The notes beneath the pieces were generated by a model. It did not search any database. It was not told where the DNA came from and saw only the letters and a list, made by a program, of their open reading frames with translations. Source: Sipunculus nudus (lineage: Eukaryota; Annelida; Sipuncula; Golfingiida; Sipunculidae). Taken from it: a DNA stretch of 64,000 nt. A program made the translations under genes and the position numbers. Location of the stretch: contig CM049309.1 in NCBI GenBank assembly GCA_026874595.1, forward strand, positions 94,446,723 to 94,510,722, written 5' to 3'. Position 1 is the first letter of the stretch. Every line of letters starts with the position of its first letter. Below are positions 49,641 to 60,953 of the stretch, one piece after another.

Positions 49641-51900
49641 CAATAAAAATTTGAGATACTGTGATGCCCATGAAATATTTACAGAAGGACAGGCAAGAGG
49701 ACAGAATGGACTGATACCTTTATTTCACTTTCAGGGGATTTATGCATTTAATTTTTTATTTAACCCTATATTTTAGCATATCAACTGTTTCCATTAATAG
49801 TTTTTATCAGATTCATTGTAATAATTAAAATAATGCAATAACATGGCATCTTCAAGATTATTCCTTGAATCACAATTTAAAGGGTTTTCAGTACATGCTA
49901 AATTTATTCACTGAAATAAAAGATTAAGTGAATTTGATAAAATAAACATCTTTTCACATGAAGTATACACACTGTTGGTTGAATGAGCAACAAACAGTAT
50001 CATTATGCTAATTACTATCTCAGCGATAATTTATAACTGGAATTAATATTCAATTTCACACCTGGTGAAATTTTTACTCTTCTGAAGTAAGGATTTCCTT
50101 ATCTGATGAACATTGACAATTTCATAGCAATACACCACTTGTGGACACAATTAAATGTGCACTTTAGTCATTGTAATCCTGGTGGTACAACACAAAATCT
50201 AAAATGTAGCAAAAGCTAAGAATAAGAATTAATCAAATACAGAAAATTATAACATTAATCTAGTTTATGCACTATCCAGGGGAGGGGGTGGGGGCCTGGC
50301 AGGGCAGAGGGGAAGCCTGCCAAGAGGGGAAGCCAGCCAAGCTGAGCCAAGGCAAGCTGCCTGGAGTGGGTTACATAACACAGGTGAAGGCTGTACTAGG
50401 TGGGCTCAAACAACACTTGACATGGTTGATGAACACTTGAGTAAAAGCTACTCATTTCAATCGATTTCTTTGAAATTTCAGATTTTAAAAGATTAAACCC
50501 TTATGTATAAATGCTGTGAAAATTAAATCAACATTGCTTACAAGGGAAAAAAACATGCAGTGGCCAAAGTTGGACAAAATTTAAGGTATTGATTTTTATA
50601 AATACTTATAACTTAAAAATTGGCAAAATTCAGATCCAATTTTGGGTATACAACCAAATCTTGATTAAAGAAAGTTTTATCCCTGAAAAAAGTAACCTAT
50701 GGGTCATGACGCTCAGTCGACTGACATGTTGACAATATGTCCTTGCATTGGGAACTAATTAAGATAATGTAGGTGTCATCATCATTCATGCAAATTAGGT
50801 TAAGTTCATTAAGACACATAAGCACACCAAATTTTATGACAATCCATTCACTATTCCTGAGGAATCTCGTGATTTATGTGTATTTTGCATTATTTCTGGG
50901 GAGCTCAAACATGCTGCATAAGTTGTAAAATATTAATTACAGACACCTATACTATCAGGTTAGCAAGGAGACTTTTCATGGGCTTCCCTGCATGTTGAAA
51001 TACAAGATTTAAGGTCCAGTCATTATGATTTGTGCCCTGTTAACAGATGATCGCATCTTTAAAGTTCTAAAAAAAAAAGAGAAAAAAATCGTAAAAAAAA
51101 TTGAAAAAATACAGGTCGGGCCACCAGTCTGCAGAAACTGTTGAAACACTCCATGATCAATATCCATGCAAAAAATAATAGTGATCAATGCCTTTGTTGT
51201 TCAGATTCTTGAGCTTTTGATACAAATTTTCCATTATCCTGGGTGTACTTCAGAGCCCCATAGCTCAAAGAATATGGGTAACAGAGAACTCATTCCAGGT
51301 TTCCAAGGAGATTTTCATGGACCTCTCTGGATATCAAGTTAGAAGATTCCAGGTCCATAGGTTGTTTCATGCCCTATTAACAGAAAGACAACTGGATGGA
51401 CAATGGACAAGTGTGATTGCTAAAGCTCAGATGACTTACAGTCAGCTGAGCTAAAAAGTCTCTAGCTTTTGCAATTCTCATGTTAAGTGAGTTAATATAT
51501 TTCCTGTGTTTTAAAAAAGTGCATTATGTTTGGGCCCATAACTTCAAGAAATTAAGCAATACTGACCTAATTTTTGGTATATACATAGGAAATGTATGGA
51601 AGAACATGCATGTCAAATATGATCAAAAACAGATAAGTTTTGATATAAGGCAGTCTTGAAGTGTAACAATGGGTTTTTAATTGAAAAAGGAGGTTTTTCC
51701 TTAATATCTTAATTTAAAGAAAACAAAGTCCTAGTGACCCAGTTTGTGGCATGGAAGGAGATCTTTGGGATATCTAACTGTATGCTGAATTTCAGAATCA
51801 CAGGTCCAATGATTTCAGAACATGCAAGTTTAACAGACAGACAGATCAACAAAGGACCACAACTATAGCTCAGATGACTTATAGTCAGCTGAGCTAAAAA
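49641..51900 (+). mobile_element. Partial hairpin-tail element with a nested insertion
   Basis: 49641-50690 parallels 34195-35470 and 51458-51900 parallels the 3' part of the long form, ending in a hairpin at 51867-51895. The two parts are separated by a nested element at 50692-51457. No ORF. Confidence 0.7.
50692..51457 (+). mobile_element. Short nested hairpin-tail element (0.77 kb)
   Basis: Begins AACCTATGGGTCATGACGCT and ends with the hairpin at 51424-51452 and an A run. It contains a single copy of the 340-bp internal unit (from about 51115). AAAAAGT flanks it on both sides (50686-50693 and 51453-51459), while the uninterrupted sequence at 35463-35475 has it once. The left part resembles 57371 onward, a separate subfamily. 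Confidence 0.78.
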
Positions 51901-52470
51901 CATTTCTGACTTATTAAATTTGATAAAATCTGACAAATTCTGTAATTTGCTGTGTCCTCAGTGATACAGGATAAAAGTTGGTAGTTCCTGGATTCTGGTG
52001 TAAAAAATTTAAAACAAAATATTATGTATACTGTACACGTAAATCAATGTTGGGGGGGGGGGGGGGAGCGGGAGAGTATTTTTTTATTCCTTTCAATGAA
52101 TATAATAAACCGATTTGTGTATTGCCATCTTGTATTGTGAAATGCTTTGTCTTGTGAGGTGGCTGGCAAAACACAGCCCTAGTCATGAACCCATTTAATA
52201 AAGGCTTTGTTGTCTCATCCATATGTATGTACATGTAAAGTTTGGAAAAGATCCATGAAATATATTTTGAGTTCTTTTGCTCACAAGATTTTTGAAAGCT
52301 ATGAAAGAGTTACCATTATGTTATAACTGGTCAAGGAGCAGGAATATTGAGGAGAGTGGAATGTGACCTACTATAGACCAGTGGTCCTTTAATATGATAT
52401 AACATGGGAAAACTGAAGATGTAAAGGAAGATCTGCTGATGATACCCCATTCCCTTTACGGCCTACTTAC
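51901..52470. other. UCKL1 intron, near the donor side
   Basis: No repeat family or extra exon was recognised. A G-run is at 52051-52066. The UCKL1 donor GTAAGT is at 52470-52465 on the minus strand. Confidence 0.45.
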
Positions 52471-52636
52471 CAGATTCAGCCATGATCAGAGACAGTAACA
52501 TGATGTTTTCTTGCGGGACATCATGGTCCAGGAGAACGCGGATGGCCATCATGGCTGCGGCTCCTGTTGCCACGGTAGCATCCATCAACATGACCATGTG
52601 TTCCTTGATATCCTTTGGCAGTCTCAGGTAGTGGAG
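52471..52636 (-). CDS. UCKL1: UCKL1 homologue, UPRT-domain exon
   Basis: A 166-nt exon starting in phase 0 and ending with one extra base, which joins the next exon as Gly. The acceptor is TTTAATTACACTGTAG and the donor GTAAGT. It encodes [39 protein letters not shown] and [16 protein letters not shown], a part of the UPRT-like domain in which DATVATGAA stands where active bacterial and protozoan UPRTs have a PRPP-binding DPMLATG-type loop. The altered loop agrees with the idea that this domain is not a normal UPRT in animals. The upstream intron begins directly with a 63-bp tandem array that includes the acceptor itself. Earlier UCKL1 exons were not found between 56600 and 64000. Confidence 0.93.
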
Positions 52637-55600
52637 CTACAGTGTAATTAAACAAATAAAGACCAGCTACAGATAAAGGAAGATCCAAGTAGATTATAGC
52701 TACAGTGTAATTAAACAAATAAAGACCGGCTACACATAAAGGAAGATCCAAGCAGATTATGGCTACAGTGTAATTAAACAAATAAAGACCGGCTACACAT
52801 AAAGGAAGATCCAAGCAGATTATGGCTACAGTGTAATTAAACAAATAAAGACCGATTACACATAAAGGAAGATCCAAGCAGATTATAGCTACAGTGTAAT
52901 TAAACAAATAAAGACCGGCTACACATAAAGGAAGATCCAAGCAGATTATAGCTACAGTGTAATTAAACAAATAAAGACCGGCTACACATAAAGCAAGATC
53001 CAAGCAGATTATGGCTACAGTGTAATTAAACAAATAAAGACCAGCTACACATAAAGGAAGATCCAAGCAGATTATAGCTACAGTGTAATTAAACAAATAA
53101 AGACCGGCTACACATAAAGGAAGATCCAAGCAGATCATAGCTACAGTGTAATTAAACAAATAAAGACCGGCTACACATAAAGGAAGATCCAAGCAGATCA
53201 TAGCTACAGTGTTATTAAACAAATAAAGACCGGCTACACATAAAGGAAGATCCAAGCAGATCATAGCTACAGTGTAATTAAACAAATAAAGACCGGCTAC
53301 ACATAAAGGAAGATCCAAGCAGATCATAGCTACAGTGTAATTAAACAAATAAAGACCGGCTACACATAAAGGAAGATCCAAGCAGATTATAGCTACAGTG
53401 TAATTAAACAAATAAAGACCGGCTACACATAAAGGAAGATCCAAGCAGATTATAGCTACAGTGTAATTAAACAAATAAAGACCGGCTACACATAAAGGAA
53501 GATCCAAGAAGATTATAGCTACAGTGTAATTAAACAAATAAAGACCGGCTACACATAAAGGAAGATCCAAGCAGATTATAGCTACAGTGTTACTAAACAA
53601 ATAAAGACCGGCTACACATAAAGGAAGATCCAAGCAGATTATAGCTACAGTGTAATTAAACAAATAAAGACCGGCTACACATAAAGGAAGATCCAAGTAG
53701 ATTAATTAAAGCTACAGTGTAATTAAACAAATAAAGACCGGCTACACATAAAGGAAGATCCAAGCAGATTATAGCTACAGTGTAATTAAACAAATAAAGA
53801 CCGGCTACACATAAAGGAAGATCCAAGCAGATTATAGCTACAGTGTAATTAAACAAATAAAGACCGGCTACACATAAAGGAAGATCCAAGCAGATTATAG
53901 CTACAGTGTAATTAAACAAATAAAGACCGGCTACACATAAAGGAAGATCCAAGCAGATTAAAGCTACAGTGTAATTAAACAAATAAAGACCGGCTACACA
54001 TAAAGGAAGATCCAAGCAGATTATAGCTACAGTGTAATTAAACAAAAAAGACCGGCTACACATAAAGGAAGATCCAAGTAGATTAAAGCTACAGTGTAAT
54101 TAAACAAATAAAGACCGGCTACAGATAAAGGAAGATCCAAGTAGATTATAGCTACAGTGTAATTAAACAAATAAAGACCGGCTACACTTAAAGGAAGATC
54201 CAAGCAGATTATAGCTACAGTGTAATTAAACAAATAAAGACCGGCTACACATAAAGGAAGATCCAAGCAGATTATAGCTACAGTGTAATTAAACAAATAA
54301 AGACCGGCTACACATAAAGGAAGATCCAAGCAGATTATAGCTACAGTGTAATTAAACAAATAAAGACCGGCTACACATAAAGGAAGATCCAAGCAGATTA
54401 TAGCTACAGTGTAATTAAACAAATAAAGACCGGCTACACATAAAGGAAGATCCAAGCAGATTATAGCTACAGTGTAATTAAACAAATAAAGACCGGCTAC
54501 ACATAAAGGAAGATCCAAGCAGATTATAGCTACAGTGTAATTAAACAAATAAAGACCCGCTACACATAAAGGAAGATCCAAGCAGATTATAGCTACAGTG
54601 TAATTAAACAAATAAAGACCGGCTACACATAAAGGAAGATCCAAGCAGATTAAAGCTACAGTGTAATTAAACAAATAAAGACCGGCTACACATAAAGGAA
54701 GATCCAAGCAGATTAAGGCTACAGTGTAATTAAACAAATAAAGACCGGCTACACATAAAGGAAGATCCAAGCAGATTAAAGCTACAGTGTAATTAAACAA
54801 ATAAAGACCGGCTACAGATAAAGGAAGATCCAAGTAGATTAAAGCTACAGTGTAATTAAACAAATAAAGACCGGCTACAGATAAAGGAAGATCCAAGTAG
54901 ATTAAAGCTACAGTGTAATTAAACAAAAAAAGACTGGCTACAGATAAAGGAAGATCCAAGTAGATTAAAGCTACAGTGTAATTAAACAAATAAAGACCGG
55001 CTACAGATAAAGGAAGATCCAAGTAGATTAAAGCTACCGTGTAATTAAACAAATAAAGACCGGCTACACATAAAGGAAGATCCAAGTAGATTATAGCTAC
55101 AGTGTAATTAAACAAATAAAGACCGGCTACACATAAAGGAAGATCCAAGCAGATTATAGCTACAGTGTTACTAAACAAATAAAGACCGGCTACAGATAAA
55201 GGAAGATCCAAGCAGATTATAGCTACAGTGTTACTAAACAAATAAAGACCGGCTACACATAAAGGAAGATCCAAGTAGATTATAGCTACAGTGTAATTAA
55301 ACAAATAAAGACCGGCTACAGATAAAGGAAGATCCAAGTAGATTATAGCTACAGTGTAATTAAACAAATAAAGACCGGCTACACATAAAGGAAGATCCAA
55401 GTAGATTATAGCTACAGTGTAATTTAACAAAGACCGGCTACACATAAAGGAAGATCCAAGTAGATTAAAGCTACAGTGTAATTAAACAAATAAAGACCGG
55501 CTACAGATAAAGGAAGATCCAAGTAGATTAAAGCTACAGTGTAATTAAACAAATAAAGACCGGCTACAGATAAAGGAAGATCCAAGTAGATTAAAGCTAC

Positions 55601-56600
55601 AGTGTAATTAAACAAATAAAGACCGGCTACACATAAAGGAAGATCCAAGTAGATTAAAGCTACAGTGTAATTAAAAAAATATGGACCGGCTACACATAAA
55701 GGAAGATCCAAGTAGATTAAAGCTACAGTGTAATTAAACAAATAAAGACCGGCTACACATAAAGGAAGATCCAAGTAGATTAAAGCTACAGTGTAATTAA
55801 ACAAATAAAGACCGGCTACACATAAAGGAAGATCCAAGCAGATTATAGCTACAGTGTAATTAAACAAATAAAGACCGGCTACAGATAAAGGAAGATCCAA
55901 GTAGATTAAAGCTACAGTGTAATTAAACAAATAAAGACCGGCTACACATAAAGGAAGATCCAAGCAGATTATAGCTACAGTGTAATTAAACAAATAAAGA
56001 CCGGCTACACATAAAGGAAGATCCAAGCAGATTATAGCTACAGTGTAATTAAACAAATAAAGACTGGCTACACATAAAGGAAGATCCAAGCAGATTATAG
56101 CTACAGTGTAATTAAACAAATAAAGACCGGCTACACATAAAGGAAGATCCAAGCAGATTATGGCTACAGTGTAATTAAACAAATAAAGACCAGCTACACA
56201 TAAAGGAAGATCCAAGCAGATTATAGCTACAGTGTAATTAAACAAATAAAGACCGGCTACAGATAAAGGAAGATCCAAGTAGATTAAAGCTACAGTGTAA
56301 TTAAACAAATAAAGACCGGCTACACATAAAGGAAGATCCAAGCAGATTATAGCTACAGTGTAATTAAACAAATAAAGACCGGCTACAGATAAAGGAAGAT
56401 CCAAGTAGATTAAAGCTACAGTGTAATTAAACAAATAAAGACCGGCTACAGATAAAGGAAGATCCAAGTAGATTATAGCTACAGTGTAATTAAACAAATA
56501 AAGACCGGCTACAGATAAAGGAAGATCCAAGTAGATTAAAGCTACAGTGTAATTGAACAAATAAAGACCAGCTACACATAAAGGAAGATCCAATTAGATT
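52637..56600 (-). repeat. 63-bp tandem array containing the UCKL1 3' splice site
   Basis: About 63 copies. On the plus strand the unit reads GCTACAGTGTAATTAAACAA, ATAAAGACCGGCTACACATA, AAGGAAGATCCAAGCAGATT, ATA. On the minus strand every unit has TTTATTTGTTTAATTACACT then GTAG, identical to the real acceptor of the exon at 52636. The array edge coincides within two bases with the exon edge. Because 63 is a multiple of 3, long minus ORFs occur (for example 54027-55445), reading a hydrophobic 21-residue repeat; they are out of frame with UCKL1 and not believed to be genes. Units near 53700, 54045 and 55430 have indels. Confidence 0.97.
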
Positions 56601-56800
56601 ACACAAATTTAACTGCATGTATTTAAAACGACAAATTAATAAAGCATAAAATATAATTAATTTTGTTTAGATGCCTTTTATAAAATTCTTCAGGGTTTAC
56701 CCAGACTGAAGGAATCCTTACAAATGCTCCTGTGTTAAGCCCACAGCAGAAGTCTCCTGCTGGTACTATATAACTGCTAAAGCATGCAACTGCACAAAAC

Positions 56801-57233
56801 AGCTACATCCCAGGAGAACATCAGTGAATGCTTCTCTACAAACTGAAGAGAAATATACTGACAGCTACATCCCATGAGAACATCAGTGAATGCTTCTCTA
56901 CAAACTGAAGAGAAATATACTGACAGCTACATCCCATGAGAACATCAGTGAATGCTTCTCTACAAACTGAAGAGAAATATACTGACAGCTACATCCCATG
57001 AGAACATCAGTGAATGCTTCTCTACAAACTGAAGAGAAATATACTGACAGCTACATCCCATGAGAACATCAATGAATGCTTCTCTACAAACTGAAGAGAA
57101 ATATACTGACAGCTACATCCCATGAGAACATCAGTGAATGCTTCTCTACAAACTGAAGAGAAATATACTGACAGCTACATCCCATGAGAACATCAGTGAA
57201 TGCTTCTCTACAAACTGTAGAGAAATATACTGA
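56801..57233. repeat. 62-bp tandem array, seven copies
   Basis: The unit CAGCTACATCCCATGAGAAC, ATCAGTGAATGCTTCTCTAC, AAACTGAAGAGAAATATACT, GA is repeated seven times with very few differences. It lies in the intron or upstream region of UCKL1. Confidence 0.95.
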
Positions 57234-57370
57234 GCAGCAACCACAATACTGTACACTGATAAATTTAGCTTTGATGGTGGCGATTTTCAGAAAGTCATCT
57301 CATGTCATTGCAAATTTCAACATACACATGACTGATTAACCATGGTGTCGAAGTCCTAACATAACTAGCA

Positions 57371-57750
57371 AGAGAAATGACCCATGGGTCATGACGCTCA
57401 GCCAACTGACATGTTGACAATTTGTCCTTGCACAGCCAACTATAATGTAGGTGGCATCAACATTCATGCATATAAGCTTAAGTTGATCCAGACCCATGAA
57501 CACACCAAATTCAATAACAAGCCATCCAGCCTTTCCTAATAAATCATGTAATTTGTATATGATTGTTAAAATATTCCTTGGGTGCTCAAACACACCCCCA
57601 AGAAAATAGGTCACCGTGACCTAATTTCAGGGTTCTGACAAGAACTTTTGAGGAACTCTCAGGATGCAGAGGTTCATGATTTTTGGTTATGATTTGTGCC
57701 TTTTTAACAGACCAAGTGTTCTCAAAAATACAGGTAAAAATTTGTAACAA
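57371..57750 (+). mobile_element. Hairpin-tail element fragment (left part)
   Basis: The left end TGACCCATGGGTCATGACGC then TCAGCCAACTGACATGTTGA resembles the start of the 50692 element. It is interrupted at about 57750 by another element; its own 3' end is not clear. Confidence 0.6.
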
Positions 57751-58523
57751 GTCCTACAGGCCTAATGCGAACCTGTGCAAAGTTTGGGAGTATGAATGGA
57801 GGTTTACTTTTAAAATTTAATATTGATCCTTTTAAGTCCTGCATATCTACCTTAGTCAATATGATTTCAGCAAAATGGACATTTCTGACCTGCAAGTTTC
57901 AGACTAGGACAGTTTAAAACTAGAATATGGGTAGTCCACAAGCAACTATGTGTATCCACAGAAATCAGAGTGGGATGGGTGGAGTGAGCCATGGATTAAG
58001 TGGCAAGGGGAACAGAGTGACAAAGTCATCAATGTGAATGTTAATGTAGGTGGCGCCACCTGTCATAAAATCAAGAAAGCTACCCCGGATGTATACGCAT
58101 GCCGAATTTCAGGTGAATTAGTCAATTCACTGCAGAGATATGAGTGATTTTAACCCAGGGCAGATGAACAGATGGACACTGTGCAAACATGGTTACAGGT
58201 GGCCCCACCATTTTTGTGTATGTTATAAAGCTATCAAAGGGCTACATTTGTATAAATTTTATTTCCTGATCAGTCAAACGGTTCCCGAGATATGAGGGTT
58301 TATGTGTGGAAACAGATGCACAAATGGACGCTGGGCAGGGAGGAAACGTCAGAGGTCAACGCAAATTGGTTAGGCACCATTTCACATTTGACCCGATAAT
58401 TAGTGTAAGTTTCGGAAAAATCGGTCCATTAGTCTCAGAGGAGTTCTCTGGAAACGAATGCCGCAGTGGCGGAGGAACCCGGTCAAAAACATAGTATCCG
58501 CAAAACTTCGTTTTGGCGGATAC
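57751..58523 (+). mobile_element. Element ending in a GTATCCGC/GCGGATAC hairpin
   Basis: It begins near CCTACAGGCCTAATGCGAAC (57754) and ends with a strong hairpin at about 58494-58522: arms GTATCCGC/GCGGATAC and AAAAC/GTTTT with loop TTC. The sequence outside resumes a repeat (AAAATAAAGGTGGCTCCACC) as if interrupted. It contains one 58046-type unit with the palindrome GGTGGCGCCACC. No ORF of recognisable function. Confidence 0.6.
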
Positions 58524-58689
58524 AAAAATAAAGGTGGCTCCACCAGTCTGCAGAAACTAATAAAAACACTTAATGGTCAATATCCATGCAAAGAATCATG
58601 GTGATCTCTGCATTAGTTGTTCAGATACTTCAGCTTTTGTATCAAATTGTCCATTATTCTGAGGGATACTTCAGAGTCCTATAGCTTGA
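58524..58689 (+). repeat. Fragment of the 340-bp internal unit
   Basis: GGTGGCTCCACCAGTCTGCA through GGGATACTTCAGAGTCCTAT matches the internal units of the 22471 and 46163 elements and then breaks at 58690 into the 280-bp array. Confidence 0.75.
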
Positions 58690-59700
58690 AGTGGCGCCAC
58701 CAGTTTTGCTTAAGATGAAGAGCTATGTGAGATCTATACACAAGCAAAATTTTGGCCCAATCAGTCAAACGGTTCCTGACATAAGAGCTTTGATGTCTGC
58801 AGAGTAATTGGAATGTAGGTGGCACCACCTGTCATTAAATTGAGAAAGCTTTCCAGGATGTATAAACCTGCAACATTTCAGGTGGATATGTCAAGCAACT
58901 GCTGAGATATGAGTGATTTTACGCCAAGGCAGATGAACAGATGGATGCTGTGCATAAATGGTTGCAGGTGGGGTCACCAGTTTTGCCTATGATGAAAAGC
59001 TATGTGAGATCTATGCACATGCAAAATTTTGGCCAAATGGGTCAAACAGTTCCCGAGATATGAGCTTGGATGTCTACAGAGTAAACCTGAATGTAGGTGG
59101 CACCACCTGTCATTAAATTGAGAAAGCTTTCCAGGATGTATAAACCTGCAACATTTCAGGTGGATATGTCAAACAACTGCTGAGATATGAGTGATTTTAC
59201 GCCAAGGCAGATGACCAGATGGACGCTGTGCATAAGTGGTTGCAGGTGGTGCCATCAGTTGTGCCTATGATGAAGAGCTATGTGAGATCTATATAGACAT
59301 GCAAAATTTTGGCCCAATCGGTCAAACAGTTCCTGAGATATGTGCGTGGATGTCTGCAGAGTAAACCTAAATGTAGGTGGCGCTGCCTGTCATAAAAATC
59401 AGAAAGCTGTCCAGGATGTATATACCTGCAAAATTTCAGGTGGATAAGTCAAACCACTGATGAGATATGAGTGATTTTATCCCAAGGCAGATGAACAGAT
59501 GGACGCTGTGCATAAATGGTTGCAGGTGGCGCCACCATGCAAAATTGGGCCCAATCGGTCAAACGGTTCCCGAGATATGCGGGTTTATGTGTGATAACAG
59601 ACGCACAAATGGACGCTGGGCAGCAAGGAAAGGTCACAGGTCAACCAAAAATGAGGGCGCAGCAGTTCACATGTGACCTGATGATAAACCCGATTCGCTT
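58690..59700. repeat. About 280-bp tandem array
   Basis: Marker GTAGGTGGC occurs at 58815, 59093 and 59373 (spacing 278 and 280 bp), with an earlier copy at 58046. Each unit has two halves, one around GGTGGCACCACCTGTCATTA and the other around AGGTGG.G.CACCAGTTTTG. Short ORFs are not credible genes. Confidence 0.85.
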
Positions 59701-60953
59701 AAAACCAAGTTTTTTCAAACAGTTGAAAGATATAGTTCCAATAATCTGGGAGTTCTGCATCTAAACACTGAGTCTAGACGTCTAGACGCTGTGTCTAGAT
59801 GTCTAGACATTGTTTAGACACCCCCCCCCCCCCCCGAGCCAGGTCAGTTGCAATGGTGATGTCTGGACCCCACCTGTTTGTACTGAGTGACCTCTTGACT
59901 TGGCTGCAAAAACTCAGCATGTTGTCAAATTTGTTTTAAAATACAAAAAGCCTTTTTCAATTGGCTACAATGCTTTTTTAAACCTGTATTTTTTCCAATC
60001 TATTCTTATAAAACTGGCACCACTACCATAGAATAATTCTTGTTAAGTTTAAACCAATCAGCTTAACAGTTTCATCTTAAATTAGTGTATAAGCTAGAAG
60101 AGTTTAAAATTACTTTTTCGCTTGTTAAAAAACAAATCAATGTAGGTGGCGCCACCAATACCTCAAAATCATATATGACATATGTGACAAATGGTATAAA
60201 ATTTGGTGTTTATAGCTCTAGCCGTTTCTGAGATTTTAATTTTAGTGTGCTTTTTTTGACAGACGACTTAGTTCAACCTCCTGTAACTTGGCTAAAATTC
60301 TCTGAACTAGAACCATTCGAACAAACTTGAGAGAGATTGTTCAAGGGATCATTTCTGTCGGAAAGCCTGCCCTGGACGATGGACAGCGGACGGCTGACGA
60401 TGGACAGACGACGCTGCGCCATCGCATAAGCTCACAGATTCGCTAAAATGATAATGCAGGTGGCGCCACAATTCATGCTCAGTAGCTATTGTTCATTAAG
60501 ACCCATAAGCACACCAAATTTGATGAAAATCCATCTAGATGTTCTTAAGGAATCTAGTAATTTGTATTTTACATTATTTCTCAAACACACCCTGTAACTC
60601 AGAGAATAAAGGTCACATTGACCTAATTTCAGGTTTCTGAGAGGTACTTTTGAGGAATTCTCATGATGCATAGGTTCATGCATTTATGGGTATGACTTGT
60701 GTCTTAACAGACCAAGTGTTCTAAAAAATACAGGTGAAAATTTGTAAAAATTAAGATAATGCAGGTGGTGCCACCACTCATGTCCAGTAGCCATTGTTCA
60801 TTAAGACCCATAAGCACACAAAATTTCAGGTTTCTGAGGAGAACTTCAGGATGCAGAAGTTCATGATTCTACCCTTTTAGGGTATAAATTTGTGCCTTGT
60901 CAACAGAGCTAGTGTTTTGAAAAATACAAGTAAAAATTCATAACAAGGGACCC
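59701..60953. repeat. Mosaic of dispersed repeats
   Basis: Includes a GTCTAGAC palindrome cluster and C-run (59770-59836), GGTGGCGCCACCAATACC at 60146, a tail of the CGCATAAGCTCACAGATTCG type (60422-60447), and fragments resembling the 50692/57371 subfamily from 60460 to 60950. No coding sequence was recognised. Confidence 0.6.

Noticed and set aside
52521-56593. Long minus-strand ORFs with a hydrophobic 21-residue repeat that look like a membrane protein
   Set aside because: They follow from the 63-bp period, and where they reach the UCKL1 exon they read it in the wrong frame. The apparent helices are the translated splice-acceptor repeat.
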